This document shows, in pieces, positions 1 through 5,516 of a stretch of 5,516 nt of DNA; within the stretch, counting starts at the first letter, position 1; every line of letters begins with the position of its first letter. Position numbers and translations under genes: made by a program. The notes beneath the pieces are model-generated. The model saw only the letters and a list, made by a program, of their open reading frames with translations, was not told where the DNA came from and did not search any database. This DNA comes from Rhodoferax sp. (GTDB taxonomy: Bacteria; Pseudomonadota; Gammaproteobacteria; Burkholderiales; Burkholderiaceae_C), in NCBI GenBank assembly GCA_018882485.1, contig VERU01000195.1, forward strand, positions 1-5,516. Reading direction: 5' to 3'.

Positions 1-749
1 GGCCCGGCGCTCCCTTTATCGTGGTCGGGCTGGCCTCGGCGCTGATGCTGCTGACCTTCTGGGCCCTGCGGCTCGGAGACGGCCGGTCGATCGCCACCGC
101 ACGCACCGCTTCGGCCCTGCCGTTTGCCTACCTGCTGCGCTTTTTCACCAAGCCGCGTCTGGTGGCTGGCTGGCTGTTTGCGGTCCTGCGGTCCTGCGGC
201 TGGTGGATCTACATCGTCTACGTCGGCATTTTTGCGGTGCAGTCGGGTCTGGGCGAACAGGTGGGCGGCATGGCCACTTCACTGGCCAACTTCGGCCTGT
301 TTGGCGCGCCGCTGATGCTGCGCTGGATGCTCAGGCACTCGGTGCGCCACGCGGTGCGAGTCGGATTCCTGGGCGCCGGGCTGTGTTTTCTGCTGGCAGC
401 GGCTTTGTCCTCGATGCCCTGGCTCACCATCGCCGCATTGATTGTGGGAGCTTATTTTCTGGTGCTGCTCGACATCTGCGGCGGGCTGCCCTTCATGATG
501 TCGGTCAAGCCCTCGGAGCGGGCCGACATGGCGGCGGTCTATTCCAGCTTTCGTGATGTGTCGGCCATTCTGTCACCGGGCCTGGCCTGGCTGGTGCTGC
601 AGTTCAGTCCGGTGCAAGGTCTGTTCGCAGCCGGCGGTCTGGCCCTGCTGGTGGCCTGGCAGGTGGCCGGGCGGCTGCACCCCGATCTGGGGGTGCCCGG
701 ATCCCAGCGCCGGCGTTTAGGCCGCACCCCGCCCATCGACCGCATCTGA
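1..749 (+). CDS. MFS family transporter, C-terminal part (5' end outside window)
   Basis: This is the C-terminal part of a polytopic inner-membrane transporter, most likely of the major facilitator superfamily. The frame is open to the left edge (first full codon at 3), so the GTG at 21 is probably an internal Val and not the start. About seven hydrophobic segments are visible: one near the edge (VVGLASALMLLTFWAL), a basic cytoplasmic-type loop containing TKPR, then six more segments ending with LFAAGGLALLVAWQVAG. This matches TM6, the central loop and TM7-12 of a 12-TM carrier. A short Arg-rich hydrophilic tail (SQRRRLGR) precedes the TGA at 747-749. The second segment of the C-terminal half is rich in aromatic residues (CGWWIYIVYVGIF). 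No residue pattern identifies the substrate. The gene converges on the oxidoreductase to its right, so it belongs to a separate transcription unit. MFS membership rests on topology and general resemblance; another 12-TM carrier family is possible. Confidence 0.75.
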   Translation, partial: PGAPFIVVGLASALMLLTFWALRLGDGRSIATARTASALPFAYLLRFFTKPRLVAGWLFAVLRSCGWWIYIVYVGIFAVQSGLGEQVGGMATSLANFGLFGAPLMLRWMLRHSVRHAVRVGFLGAGLCFLLAAALSSMPWLTIAALIVGAYFLVLLDICGGLPFMMSVKPSERADMAAVYSSFRDVSAILSPGLAWLVLQFSPVQGLFAAGGLALLVAWQVAGRLHPDLGVPGSQRRRLGRTPPIDRI

Positions 750-775
750 CCGACCGTGCGCCGCCCGGTGGGCCA

Positions 776-792
776 GGTGGGCGCCACCCTTT
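776..792. terminator. Possible weak bidirectional terminator between convergent genes
   Basis: The ~42-base gap between the convergent stops at 749 and 792 holds a short hairpin: GGTGG (776-780), loop GCG, CCACC (784-788), followed on the + strand by CTTT. A second small stem (GCCC-GGT-GGGC, 763-773) lies just upstream, and GTGCGCC at 755-761 can pair imperfectly with GGCGCCAC further on. The T-tract is very short and the stem has only 5 bp, so this is a weak candidate. Its position between two convergent genes is the main support. Confidence 0.25.
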
Positions 793-1817
793 CAGGCGGC
801 CAGGCTGCGGTGCTGGGAGGCGCTGGCTGCCTTCAATTGCCCCTGCAGGCCGGCCACGATGCCGTAGGACGCCAGGCGGGCGGTGTGATCGAAGATCTGC
901 GAGGTGATCATCAGTTCGTCGGCCTGCGTCAGGTCGACGAAGGCCTGCATGCGCGCGAGCACGGTGGCGGGGGAGCCGATGGCCGAATGCGCCAGCACCG
1001 ACTCCAGCATGGCGCCGAGGGGTCCGTCCAGCCGCTGCCGGTAGCCGGCCACGGGCGGCGGCAGCGGGCCGGGCCGGCCGCTGCGCAGGTTGACAAACGA
1101 CTGCTGCATCGAGCTGGCCAGCCACTCAGCCTGCTCGTCGCTGGTCGCCGCAAAGACATTGAAGCCCAGCATCACGTGGGGTTTGTCCTGCTGGGCCGAG
1201 GGGCGAAAGTGCTGCCGATACAGGGCCACCGCCTGCAGCATCATCTGGGGTGCGAAGTGCGAGGCGAAGGCGAAGGGAAGGCCCAGCAGGGCGGCCAGCT
1301 GCGCTCCGAACAGGCTGGAGCCCAGGATCCAGACCGGCACCCGCGCCCCCTGGCCGGGAACGGCGCGAACCGGGCTGCGCGGCTGGTCGCTGAGCAGATC
1401 CATCAGTTCCACGACGTCGTCCGGGAAGCGCTCGGCGTCGGTATCGAGGTGGCGTCGAAGGGCGCGGGCGGTGGCCGGGTCCGAACCCGGGGCCCGCCCC
1501 AGACCCAGGTCGATGCGGCCAGGGTGCAGCGCGGCCAGGGTCCCAAACTGCTCGGCGATCACCATGGGTGCATGGTTCGGCAGCATGATGCCTCCAGCGC
1601 CGATGCGGATGGTCTGGGTGCCCGCCGCGACATGGGCCATGAGGACGGCGGTGGCCGCACTGGCGATGCCCGGCATGCCATGGTGCTCGGCCAGCCAGTA
1701 GCGCCGGAACCCCAGCTGTTCGGCGTGGCGCGCCAGCGCCAGGCTGTTGCGAAACGACCGAGCGGCGTCGCCACCCTGCACGATGGGGCATAGATCGAGT
1801 ACCGACAGAGGAATCAT
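792..1817 (-). CDS. yhbW: LLM-class flavin-dependent oxidoreductase, YhbW-like (luciferase-like monooxygenase family)
   Basis: This is a 341-residue cytosolic protein of the bacterial-luciferase-like (LLM) superfamily, the group typified by E. coli YhbW (luciferase family oxidoreductase, group 1). Members have a TIM-barrel fold and use reduced flavin (FMNH2) supplied by a partner reductase; the physiological substrate of this group is unknown. The conserved blocks appear in order: SVLDLCPI (5-12), [18 protein letters not shown] (39-56), [10 protein letters not shown] (75-84), VIAEQFGTL (86-94), [15 protein letters not shown] (99-113), PVWILGSS (161-168), [11 protein letters not shown] (180-190), [12 protein letters not shown] (236-247) and a C-terminal ADELMI...IFDH (299-311). 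The length is normal. The ATG at 1817 places the SVLDL strand at residue 5, close to the family N-terminus. The frame is open a further 96 codons upstream, but that stretch covers the divergent region and the start of the opposite gene and has no family similarity. No Shine-Dalgarno sequence is visible upstream. Family assignment is firm; the substrate is unknown. Confidence 0.93.
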   Translation of the reverse strand: MIPLSVLDLCPIVQGGDAARSFRNSLALARHAEQLGFRRYWLAEHHGMPGIASAATAVLMAHVAAGTQTIRIGAGGIMLPNHAPMVIAEQFGTLAALHPGRIDLGLGRAPGSDPATARALRRHLDTDAERFPDDVVELMDLLSDQPRSPVRAVPGQGARVPVWILGSSLFGAQLAALLGLPFAFASHFAPQMMLQAVALYRQHFRPSAQQDKPHVMLGFNVFAATSDEQAEWLASSMQQSFVNLRSGRPGPLPPPVAGYRQRLDGPLGAMLESVLAHSAIGSPATVLARMQAFVDLTQADELMITSQIFDHTARLASYGIVAGLQGQLKAASASQHRSLAA

Positions 1818-1849
1818 GGGGCCAATGGTAGGCGATCTGTTCGTGCCGC

Positions 1850-1865
1850 GCCGGCCCTGGCCGGC
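1850..1865. repeat. Perfect 7-bp inverted repeat in the divergent intergenic region
   Basis: GCCGGCC (1850-1856), a 2-base spacer CT, and GGCCGGC (1859-1865) form a perfect inverted repeat about 33 bases upstream of the oxidoreductase start. It could be an operator for a dimeric regulator or a hairpin in the 5' leader of the oxidoreductase mRNA. All arm bases are G or C in a GC-rich genome, so chance is a real alternative. Confidence 0.3.
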
Positions 1866-1941
1866 TTGCCCTCCCGGCGGACGGCGGAAAGGGCCGGATT
1901 GATCGATGTCGTTGCGCCCGCGACCGACCGGGGGCATAACC

Positions 1942-1946
1942 AGGAC
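1942..1946 (+). promoter_or_regulatory. Ribosome binding site deciding the Lon-like protease start
   Basis: AGGAC at 1942-1946 gives an AGGA core ending 8 bases before the ATG at 1954, which is ideal spacing, and it is followed by a T-rich stretch. This favours 1954 over the in-frame ATG at 1906, whose nearest purine run (GGAAAGGG, 1886-1893) ends 12 bases upstream and whose 16 extra residues do not resemble the family N-terminus. Confidence 0.65.
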
Positions 1947-1953
1947 TTTTTGT

Positions 1954-4512
1954 ATGCCGATCCACCGACTGGCTGTTGCCGAACTGTCGTTGCAGATTCG
2001 CCCTGAATGCCTGGGCTTTGCCGACACCAACGACGTGGAGGCGCAGCCGCCGACCTGGGCCGGACAGGAGTCGGCGCTGGCCGCCGCCCGCTTTGGCCTG
2101 GGCATGGCGCAGCCCGATTACCACGTGCTCGTCGTCGGCGAGGCCGGCAGCGGTCGCAGCGCGCTGATGCAACACGCCATGCAGGCTGTGGCCTCGGGGC
2201 GGCCGGCTCCCCCGGATGTCTGCTACGTCCACAATTTCGCGGTGCCCGAGCAACCGGTGGCCCTGCGTCTGCCCGCCGGTCAGGGACGCCTGCTGCAGCA
2301 GGCCATGCTCGACGGGATCCTCCAGTTGCAGCGGGACATCCCCGTCTGCCTGACGGACGTCGACCTGCAGCGCCGGTTCCAGGGCGTCGAGCAGGACTTT
2401 CGCAGCCGGGAGGCTCCGGCCTACCAGGCGCTCTGTGCGTATGCGCGGGAACGCAGCTTCTTCCTGTTTCGACAGAACGGCGAGCTGTTGTTCACCCTGG
2501 TGGACGGGCGGGGCGAGCCCATGCAGGGCTCTGCCGTCAGGGACTTGCCGGAGGAACAGCGCCTGCGCATCGATCGGTCTGAACAGGAGCTGCGCGTGGA
2601 AATCAACCATTTTCTGGAGCGGGTCGGTCTGTTGGAGCGCGACCTTGACGAGCGCCTGGCGGGGTTGCGCCATCAGGCCGTTCAACCGTTGCTGACCCGA
2701 ACCCTGGGCGCGATACGCCGACAGTGGCCGGCCGAAGGGACCGACGGTGCCCGACTCGATGCCTGGCTCGACCAGGTTGCGGCCGATGTGCTGGCTCGAC
2801 TGCCGCTGTTCAGCCGGGTGTCGACCGACGAGGAGCAGGACGCGGTCCGTCGGGCGGCCGCCCTTGCGCGTTACCAGGTCAATCGCCTGGTCGACAACGA
2901 CGCGGGCGCCGGCGCTCCGGCGCTGATCGAACACCATCCGACGCTGCGACGGCTGGTGGGCGGTATCGATTACCTGCAGCAGGATGATGCGCTGCTGACC
3001 GATTTTTCCCGACTGCGGGCCGGTAGCCTGCACCGCGCGCATGGCGGGATGCTCATGCTGCGCCTGGAAGATGTGCTGGCCGAGGAGGGCGTCTGGGACG
3101 TCTTGCGCCGCTTTGTGCGCACTGGCCGGCTGCATTGGGACGAAACCATTCCGCCGGTCACGCCGGTGGCTGCCGTGACCCTCAGACCTGACCCGGTGGA
3201 TCTGGATGTGAAACTGATCCTGATCGCTACCGGCGACGAGGCCGAGCTGCTGCTGCAGTCGGACCCCGGATTCGCCCGGCGATTCCAGGCCCGCGTCGTG
3301 CTCGCGGCAGATTACCGGGCCAGCGACGCGGGCTATCGCGCCTTCGCGGTGTGGGCCGCCCATGCGGTCCGGCGCCTGGGGCTGCCGCCGCTGGACGCCG
3401 CTGCGGTCACGCGTCTGCTGGAGCACTCGCACCGCCAGGCCGAAGACCAGACACGGCAGAGCGCCGACATCGGCCACGCTGCGGCGTTGATCCGAGAAAG
3501 TGCCGCGGCCTGCAGAGCCCGGGGTGCCCACCGGGTGGAGGCGGTCGATGTGGACAGCGCCCTGGCGCAGCGACGGCGTCGCCACGATGGCGCCGAGCGG
3601 CGCATGACGGAGGCCCTGACCGACGGGGACTGGCTGATCCGCTGGCGGGGGGAGGCGGTGGGTCAGGTCAACGGCCTCGCATGCGTGGACAACGGGGTCC
3701 ATCGGTTCGGCGTGCCGGTCCGGATCTCCGCCCAGACCAGCGCAGGTGCCGATGGTGTGCTCAACATCGAACGGGAAGTCGCGCTGTCGGGACCGGTTCA
3801 CGACAAAGGGGTGCTGGTGCTGGAGAGTTACCTCAGCGCCTTGTTTGCGGCCCACGCGCCGCTGCCCCTGGACGCTGCCATCGTGCTGGAGCAGGAATAC
3901 CTGGGTGTGGAGGGCGATTCGGCCTCCTGTGCCGAATTGCTGGCGCTGCTGTCGGCCCTGTCCGGGCTGCCTTTGCGCCAGGGCATCGCGGTCACCGGTG
4001 CCCTGAACCAGCACGGTGAATTGCTGCCCGTGGGCGGTATCAATGAAAAGATCGAAGGCTATTTCCGGGCTTGCGAGGCTGTCGGGCTGGACGGTCACCA
4101 GGGGGTTCTGATCCCCGGGCGCAATCGCCGTCACCTGATGCTGGATCCGGCGGTGCGTGCGGCCGTGGAGCAGGGGCGCTTCGCCGTCTGCACCGCGGAC
4201 CATGTGCTCGATGCGCTGACGCTGCTCACAGGCCGTCCCAGTGGCGTGGGTTCACGCCCCGGTCGCTACGCCCGGGGCTCGGTGCTGGGCCGTGCGGCCC
4301 GTACCCTGCAGGCCTACCGACGGGCCTGCCAGCGGGCTGGCCAACCGGGTTCGGCACGCGGATCCGGCCGGTCAGCAGGTGCCGCGTCCCTCCATCGGGC
4401 AGAGGCACAATCACGGATATCAAGCGCACCGCTTTCTGTCTGGACACGACCCCGCATGGACCGTTCCCCCCTCCCGCGAGCAGCCCCCTTCCGCCGGTCG
4501 TCCGGCCCATGA
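1954..4512 (+). CDS. Lon-related ATP-dependent protease-like protein (AAA+ / peptidase S16, YcbZ/LonB-LonC type)
   Basis: This is an 852-residue cytosolic protein of the Lon-related family (AAA_32-type ATPase, helical insert, C-terminal S16 protease), related to E. coli YcbZ and not to classical LonA, since it lacks the LonA N-terminal substrate domain. The order is: N-terminal ATPase lobe with the P-loop region GEAGSGRS (62-69); long helical insert (about 105-300); second lobe with the family hallmarks [40 protein letters not shown] (up to 365) and Walker-B-like MLMLRLED (366-373); then the protease domain. The protease nucleophile is Ser656 in VEGDSAS and the general base is Lys699 in PVGGINEK. 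Their 43-residue separation equals that of S679/K722 in E. coli Lon. The P-loop Lys is Arg68, and Arg370 stands where an acidic Walker B residue is usual, so ATP hydrolysis may be weak or absent. Family similarity fades after about residue 796; the rest is a Ser/Arg/Pro-rich tail with atypical codons. The stop overlaps the next gene's ATG. Likely role is protein quality control or regulated proteolysis; substrates are unknown. Confidence 0.92.
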   Translation: MPIHRLAVAELSLQIRPECLGFADTNDVEAQPPTWAGQESALAAARFGLGMAQPDYHVLVVGEAGSGRSALMQHAMQAVASGRPAPPDVCYVHNFAVPEQPVALRLPAGQGRLLQQAMLDGILQLQRDIPVCLTDVDLQRRFQGVEQDFRSREAPAYQALCAYARERSFFLFRQNGELLFTLVDGRGEPMQGSAVRDLPEEQRLRIDRSEQELRVEINHFLERVGLLERDLDERLAGLRHQAVQPLLTRTLGAIRRQWPAEGTDGARLDAWLDQVAADVLARLPLFSRVSTDEEQDAVRRAAALARYQVNRLVDNDAGAGAPALIEHHPTLRRLVGGIDYLQQDDALLTDFSRLRAGSLHRAHGGMLMLRLEDVLAEEGVWDVLRRFVRTGRLHWDETIPPVTPVAAVTLRPDPVDLDVKLILIATGDEAELLLQSDPGFARRFQARVVLAADYRASDAGYRAFAVWAAHAVRRLGLPPLDAAAVTRLLEHSHRQAEDQTRQSADIGHAAALIRESAAACRARGAHRVEAVDVDSALAQRRRRHDGAERRMTEALTDGDWLIRWRGEAVGQVNGLACVDNGVHRFGVPVRISAQTSAGADGVLNIEREVALSGPVHDKGVLVLESYLSALFAAHAPLPLDAAIVLEQEYLGVEGDSASCAELLALLSALSGLPLRQGIAVTGALNQHGELLPVGGINEKIEGYFRACEAVGLDGHQGVLIPGRNRRHLMLDPAVRAAVEQGRFAVCTADHVLDALTLLTGRPSGVGSRPGRYARGSVLGRAARTLQAYRRACQRAGQPGSARGSGRSAGAASLHRAEAQSRISSAPLSVWTRPRMDRSPLPRAAPFRRSSGP
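4342..4508 (+). other. Atypical 3' tail of the Lon-like gene / possible former intergenic segment
   Basis: From about 4342 the Lon-like frame loses family similarity and switches to codons its body seldom uses (GCA, GGA, TCA, ATA, TCT, ACA, CGA, CCA). Local G+C falls to about half between 4401 and 4450, below the surrounding level. A CACAAT (4406-4411) resembles a -10 element, but nothing like TTGACA lies 16-18 bases upstream. The segment therefore looks like intergenic DNA that happens to be open in frame, or a fast-evolving disordered tail. It ends at the ATGA overlap with the monooxygenase. Confidence 0.45.
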
Positions 4513-5516
4513 ATTCCGGCCTGCTGATCGTCGGCGGTGGCATCGGGGGGCTGGCTGCGGCGCTGGCCTGCGGCCGGCAGGGCGTGCCGGTGCAGCTGTT
4601 CGAACGCAGTGCCGAGTTTTCCGAGCTGGGTGCGGGGGTGCAGTTGGGACCCAACGTGGTCCGCCGGCTTCAGGGCTGGGGGCTGATGCCCGCCTTGCAC
4701 GAGGTGGTCAGCCTGCCGGACGCGCTGCAGGTGCGCAGCGCCCGCAGTGGGGCGTTGCTGGGCCGGATCGAACTGGGCCAGCGTGCCCAGGAGCGGTATG
4801 GGGCACCCTATGCCACGGTGCACCGTGGGGATTTGCATCGCCTGCTGCTGGCCGCGGCGCAGCAGCAGGCGGGTGTCGAGCTTCGCCGGGGCGCCCGCAT
4901 CGATGGGGTGGCGGTCGAGGGCGACGGCGTGCGGCTGCAGATGGCCGAGGGCGGCAGCGCGACGGGCCGGCTGGCGCTGGGTGCCGACGGGGTCTGGAGC
5001 CGGGTGCGTCGTGGGCTGCTGGCCGATGGCGACCCCCAGCCGACGGGCCATATGGCCTACCGTGCTCTGCTGCCGCAGGCCGATCTGCCCCCCGCGCTGC
5101 GTGCCACCGGGGTCGATCTGTGGCTGGGTCCGGATCTGCATGCCGTGGCCTACCCGGTGCGGCGCGGCACCTGGCTGAATCTGGTGGTGATCGTGGCCGG
5201 GCGGGCGCAGGGCGACCTGCAGGGCTGGGACCATGCCGGCGTGTCCGATGCGGTGCGGCAAGTGCTGTCGGGCAGCACGGCCCGGTTGCGGGACCTCGCG
5301 GCCGCCGTTTCATCCTGGCGGCTCTGGCACCTGCAGGCCCGCCCGCCCGTGCAGGGTCCGGGTCAGATGGCGCAGGGCCGCATCGCCCTGCTGGGCGATG
5401 CGGCCCACCCGATGCTGCCCTATCTGGCCCAGGGCGCGGGCATGGCCATCGAGGACGCGCACGCGCTGGGCCTGTGCCTGGCGGACCAAGGGCTCGCGCC
5501 CGCAGCCCTGGGGCAC
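4509..5516 (+). CDS. FAD-dependent aromatic-ring monooxygenase, 3-hydroxybenzoate 6-hydroxylase/salicylate hydroxylase type (3' end outside window)
   Basis: These are the first 336 residues of a class A flavoprotein monooxygenase (PHBH/UbiH superfamily, usually about 400 residues). Such cytosolic enzymes use NAD(P)H and O2 to hydroxylate phenolic or aromatic acids. The motifs are: Rossmann GGGIGG (9-14) with the ribose-binding acid Glu32 in LFER; GAGVQLGPN (41-49); YATVHRGDLHRLL (101-113), around the conserved Arg that contacts FAD; GADGVWSRVR (158-167), the DG motif; and GDAAHPMLPYLAQGAGMAIEDA (296-317), the GD motif. Tyr101, His211, Tyr215 and Gln308 sit where 3-hydroxybenzoate 6-hydroxylase has active-site Tyr, His, Tyr and Gln (recalled alignment, not computed), which suggests a hydroxybenzoate-like substrate. 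The ATG at 4509 overlaps the upstream TGA as ATGA. No Shine-Dalgarno is visible and no ATG, GTG or TTG precedes it in frame across the ~165-base tail, so translation probably depends on coupling to the protease gene. No stop occurs before the right edge. The family call is firm; the substrate is a guess. Confidence 0.9.
   Translation, partial: MNSGLLIVGGGIGGLAAALACGRQGVPVQLFERSAEFSELGAGVQLGPNVVRRLQGWGLMPALHEVVSLPDALQVRSARSGALLGRIELGQRAQERYGAPYATVHRGDLHRLLLAAAQQQAGVELRRGARIDGVAVEGDGVRLQMAEGGSATGRLALGADGVWSRVRRGLLADGDPQPTGHMAYRALLPQADLPPALRATGVDLWLGPDLHAVAYPVRRGTWLNLVVIVAGRAQGDLQGWDHAGVSDAVRQVLSGSTARLRDLAAAVSSWRLWHLQARPPVQGPGQMAQGRIALLGDAAHPMLPYLAQGAGMAIEDAHALGLCLADQGLAPAALGH

Larger units (their letters stand above)
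1818..1953. promoter_or_regulatory. Divergent intergenic region between the oxidoreductase and Lon-like protease genes
   Basis: These 136 bases separate two divergent start codons and must hold the promoters of both genes, unless those lie inside the genes. I see no strong sigma-70 promoter in either direction. On the + strand TTGCGC (1912-1917), 17 bases and CATAAC (1935-1940) have spacing like a promoter, but transcription would start near 1947 and leave out the ribosome binding site at 1942-1946, so this pair probably does not serve the 1954 start. On the - strand a TACCAT (1830-1825) sits close to the oxidoreductase start, without a matching -35. A GC-rich inverted repeat (1850-1865) is listed separately. 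Confidence 0.5.

Noticed and set aside
21..23. GTG at 21 as the start of a short complete membrane protein.
   Set aside because: The frame is open to the window edge, with coding-like residues before it, and the topology matches only the C-terminal part of a 12-TM carrier.
756..1793. A 345-codon + strand open frame antisense to the oxidoreductase.
   Set aside because: It mirrors a gene with unmistakable YhbW-type motifs, and its own product shows no domain or membrane pattern.
1912..1940. TTGCGC-17-CATAAC as a promoter for the Lon-like gene.
   Set aside because: Only 3/6 and 4/6 consensus matches, and the implied transcript start would exclude the ribosome binding site at 1942-1946.
1906..1953. 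An upstream in-frame ATG that would extend the Lon-like protein by 16 residues.
   Set aside because: It has poorer ribosome binding site spacing, the residues do not resemble the family N-terminus, and the ATG at 1954 has an AGGA at ideal distance.
1126..4203. A 1025-codon open frame on the - strand, antisense to most of the Lon-like gene and out of frame with the oxidoreductase.
   Set aside because: Its translation is low-complexity, rich in Gln, Arg, His and Gly, with no recognisable domain. It overlaps two genes with clear family motifs. Long antisense frames are expected in GC-rich genes with strong third-position bias.
4340..4508. A frameshift at the end of the Lon-like gene, since the next frame (from 4340) shows GC-rich third positions for about 25 codons.
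   Set aside because: That frame has no stop near the junction and continues far into the monooxygenase gene, so it does not restore a sensible gene end. The existing frame ends neatly at the ATGA overlap.
4314..5313. Overlapping long - strand frames opposite the monooxygenase.
   Set aside because: Their translations are Arg/Pro/Ala/Gln-rich without motifs, while the + strand carries all flavoprotein monooxygenase signatures in order.

Overview
The window is very GC-rich (roughly two thirds G+C by eye), with strong G/C preference at third codon positions and tightly packed genes. This fits a high-GC proteobacterium. The protein types (a YhbW-like flavin oxidoreductase, a Lon-related S16 protease and a 3-hydroxybenzoate 6-hydroxylase-like monooxygenase) suggest a betaproteobacterium of the Burkholderiales, but that placement is inference.

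Layout: (1) The 3' part of an MFS transporter gene on the + strand enters from the left edge and ends at 749. (2) After a gap of about 40 bases that may hold a weak bidirectional terminator, a complete YhbW-like LLM-class flavin-dependent oxidoreductase lies on the - strand (1817 to 792), convergent with the transporter. (3) A 136-base divergent intergenic region (1818-1953) contains a GC-rich inverted repeat and a good ribosome binding site for the gene on its right. (4) A large Lon-related AAA+ protease of peptidase family S16 runs from 1954 to 4512. Its Ser-Lys protease dyad is intact, but its ATPase motifs are degenerate. (5) An FAD-dependent aromatic-ring monooxygenase starts inside the protease stop codon (ATGA at 4509-4512) and runs off the right edge.

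The protease and monooxygenase look like a translationally coupled pair. The last ~56 codons of the protease have unusual codon choice and could partly be former intergenic DNA. The oxidoreductase and transporter are separate transcription units. I see no RNA genes, insertion sequences, CRISPR arrays or phage features. The content is mostly ordinary chromosomal housekeeping or catabolic genes. The most interesting points are the likely ATPase-impaired Lon homologue and its odd C-terminal junction with the monooxygenase; I found no convincing new multi-gene system.
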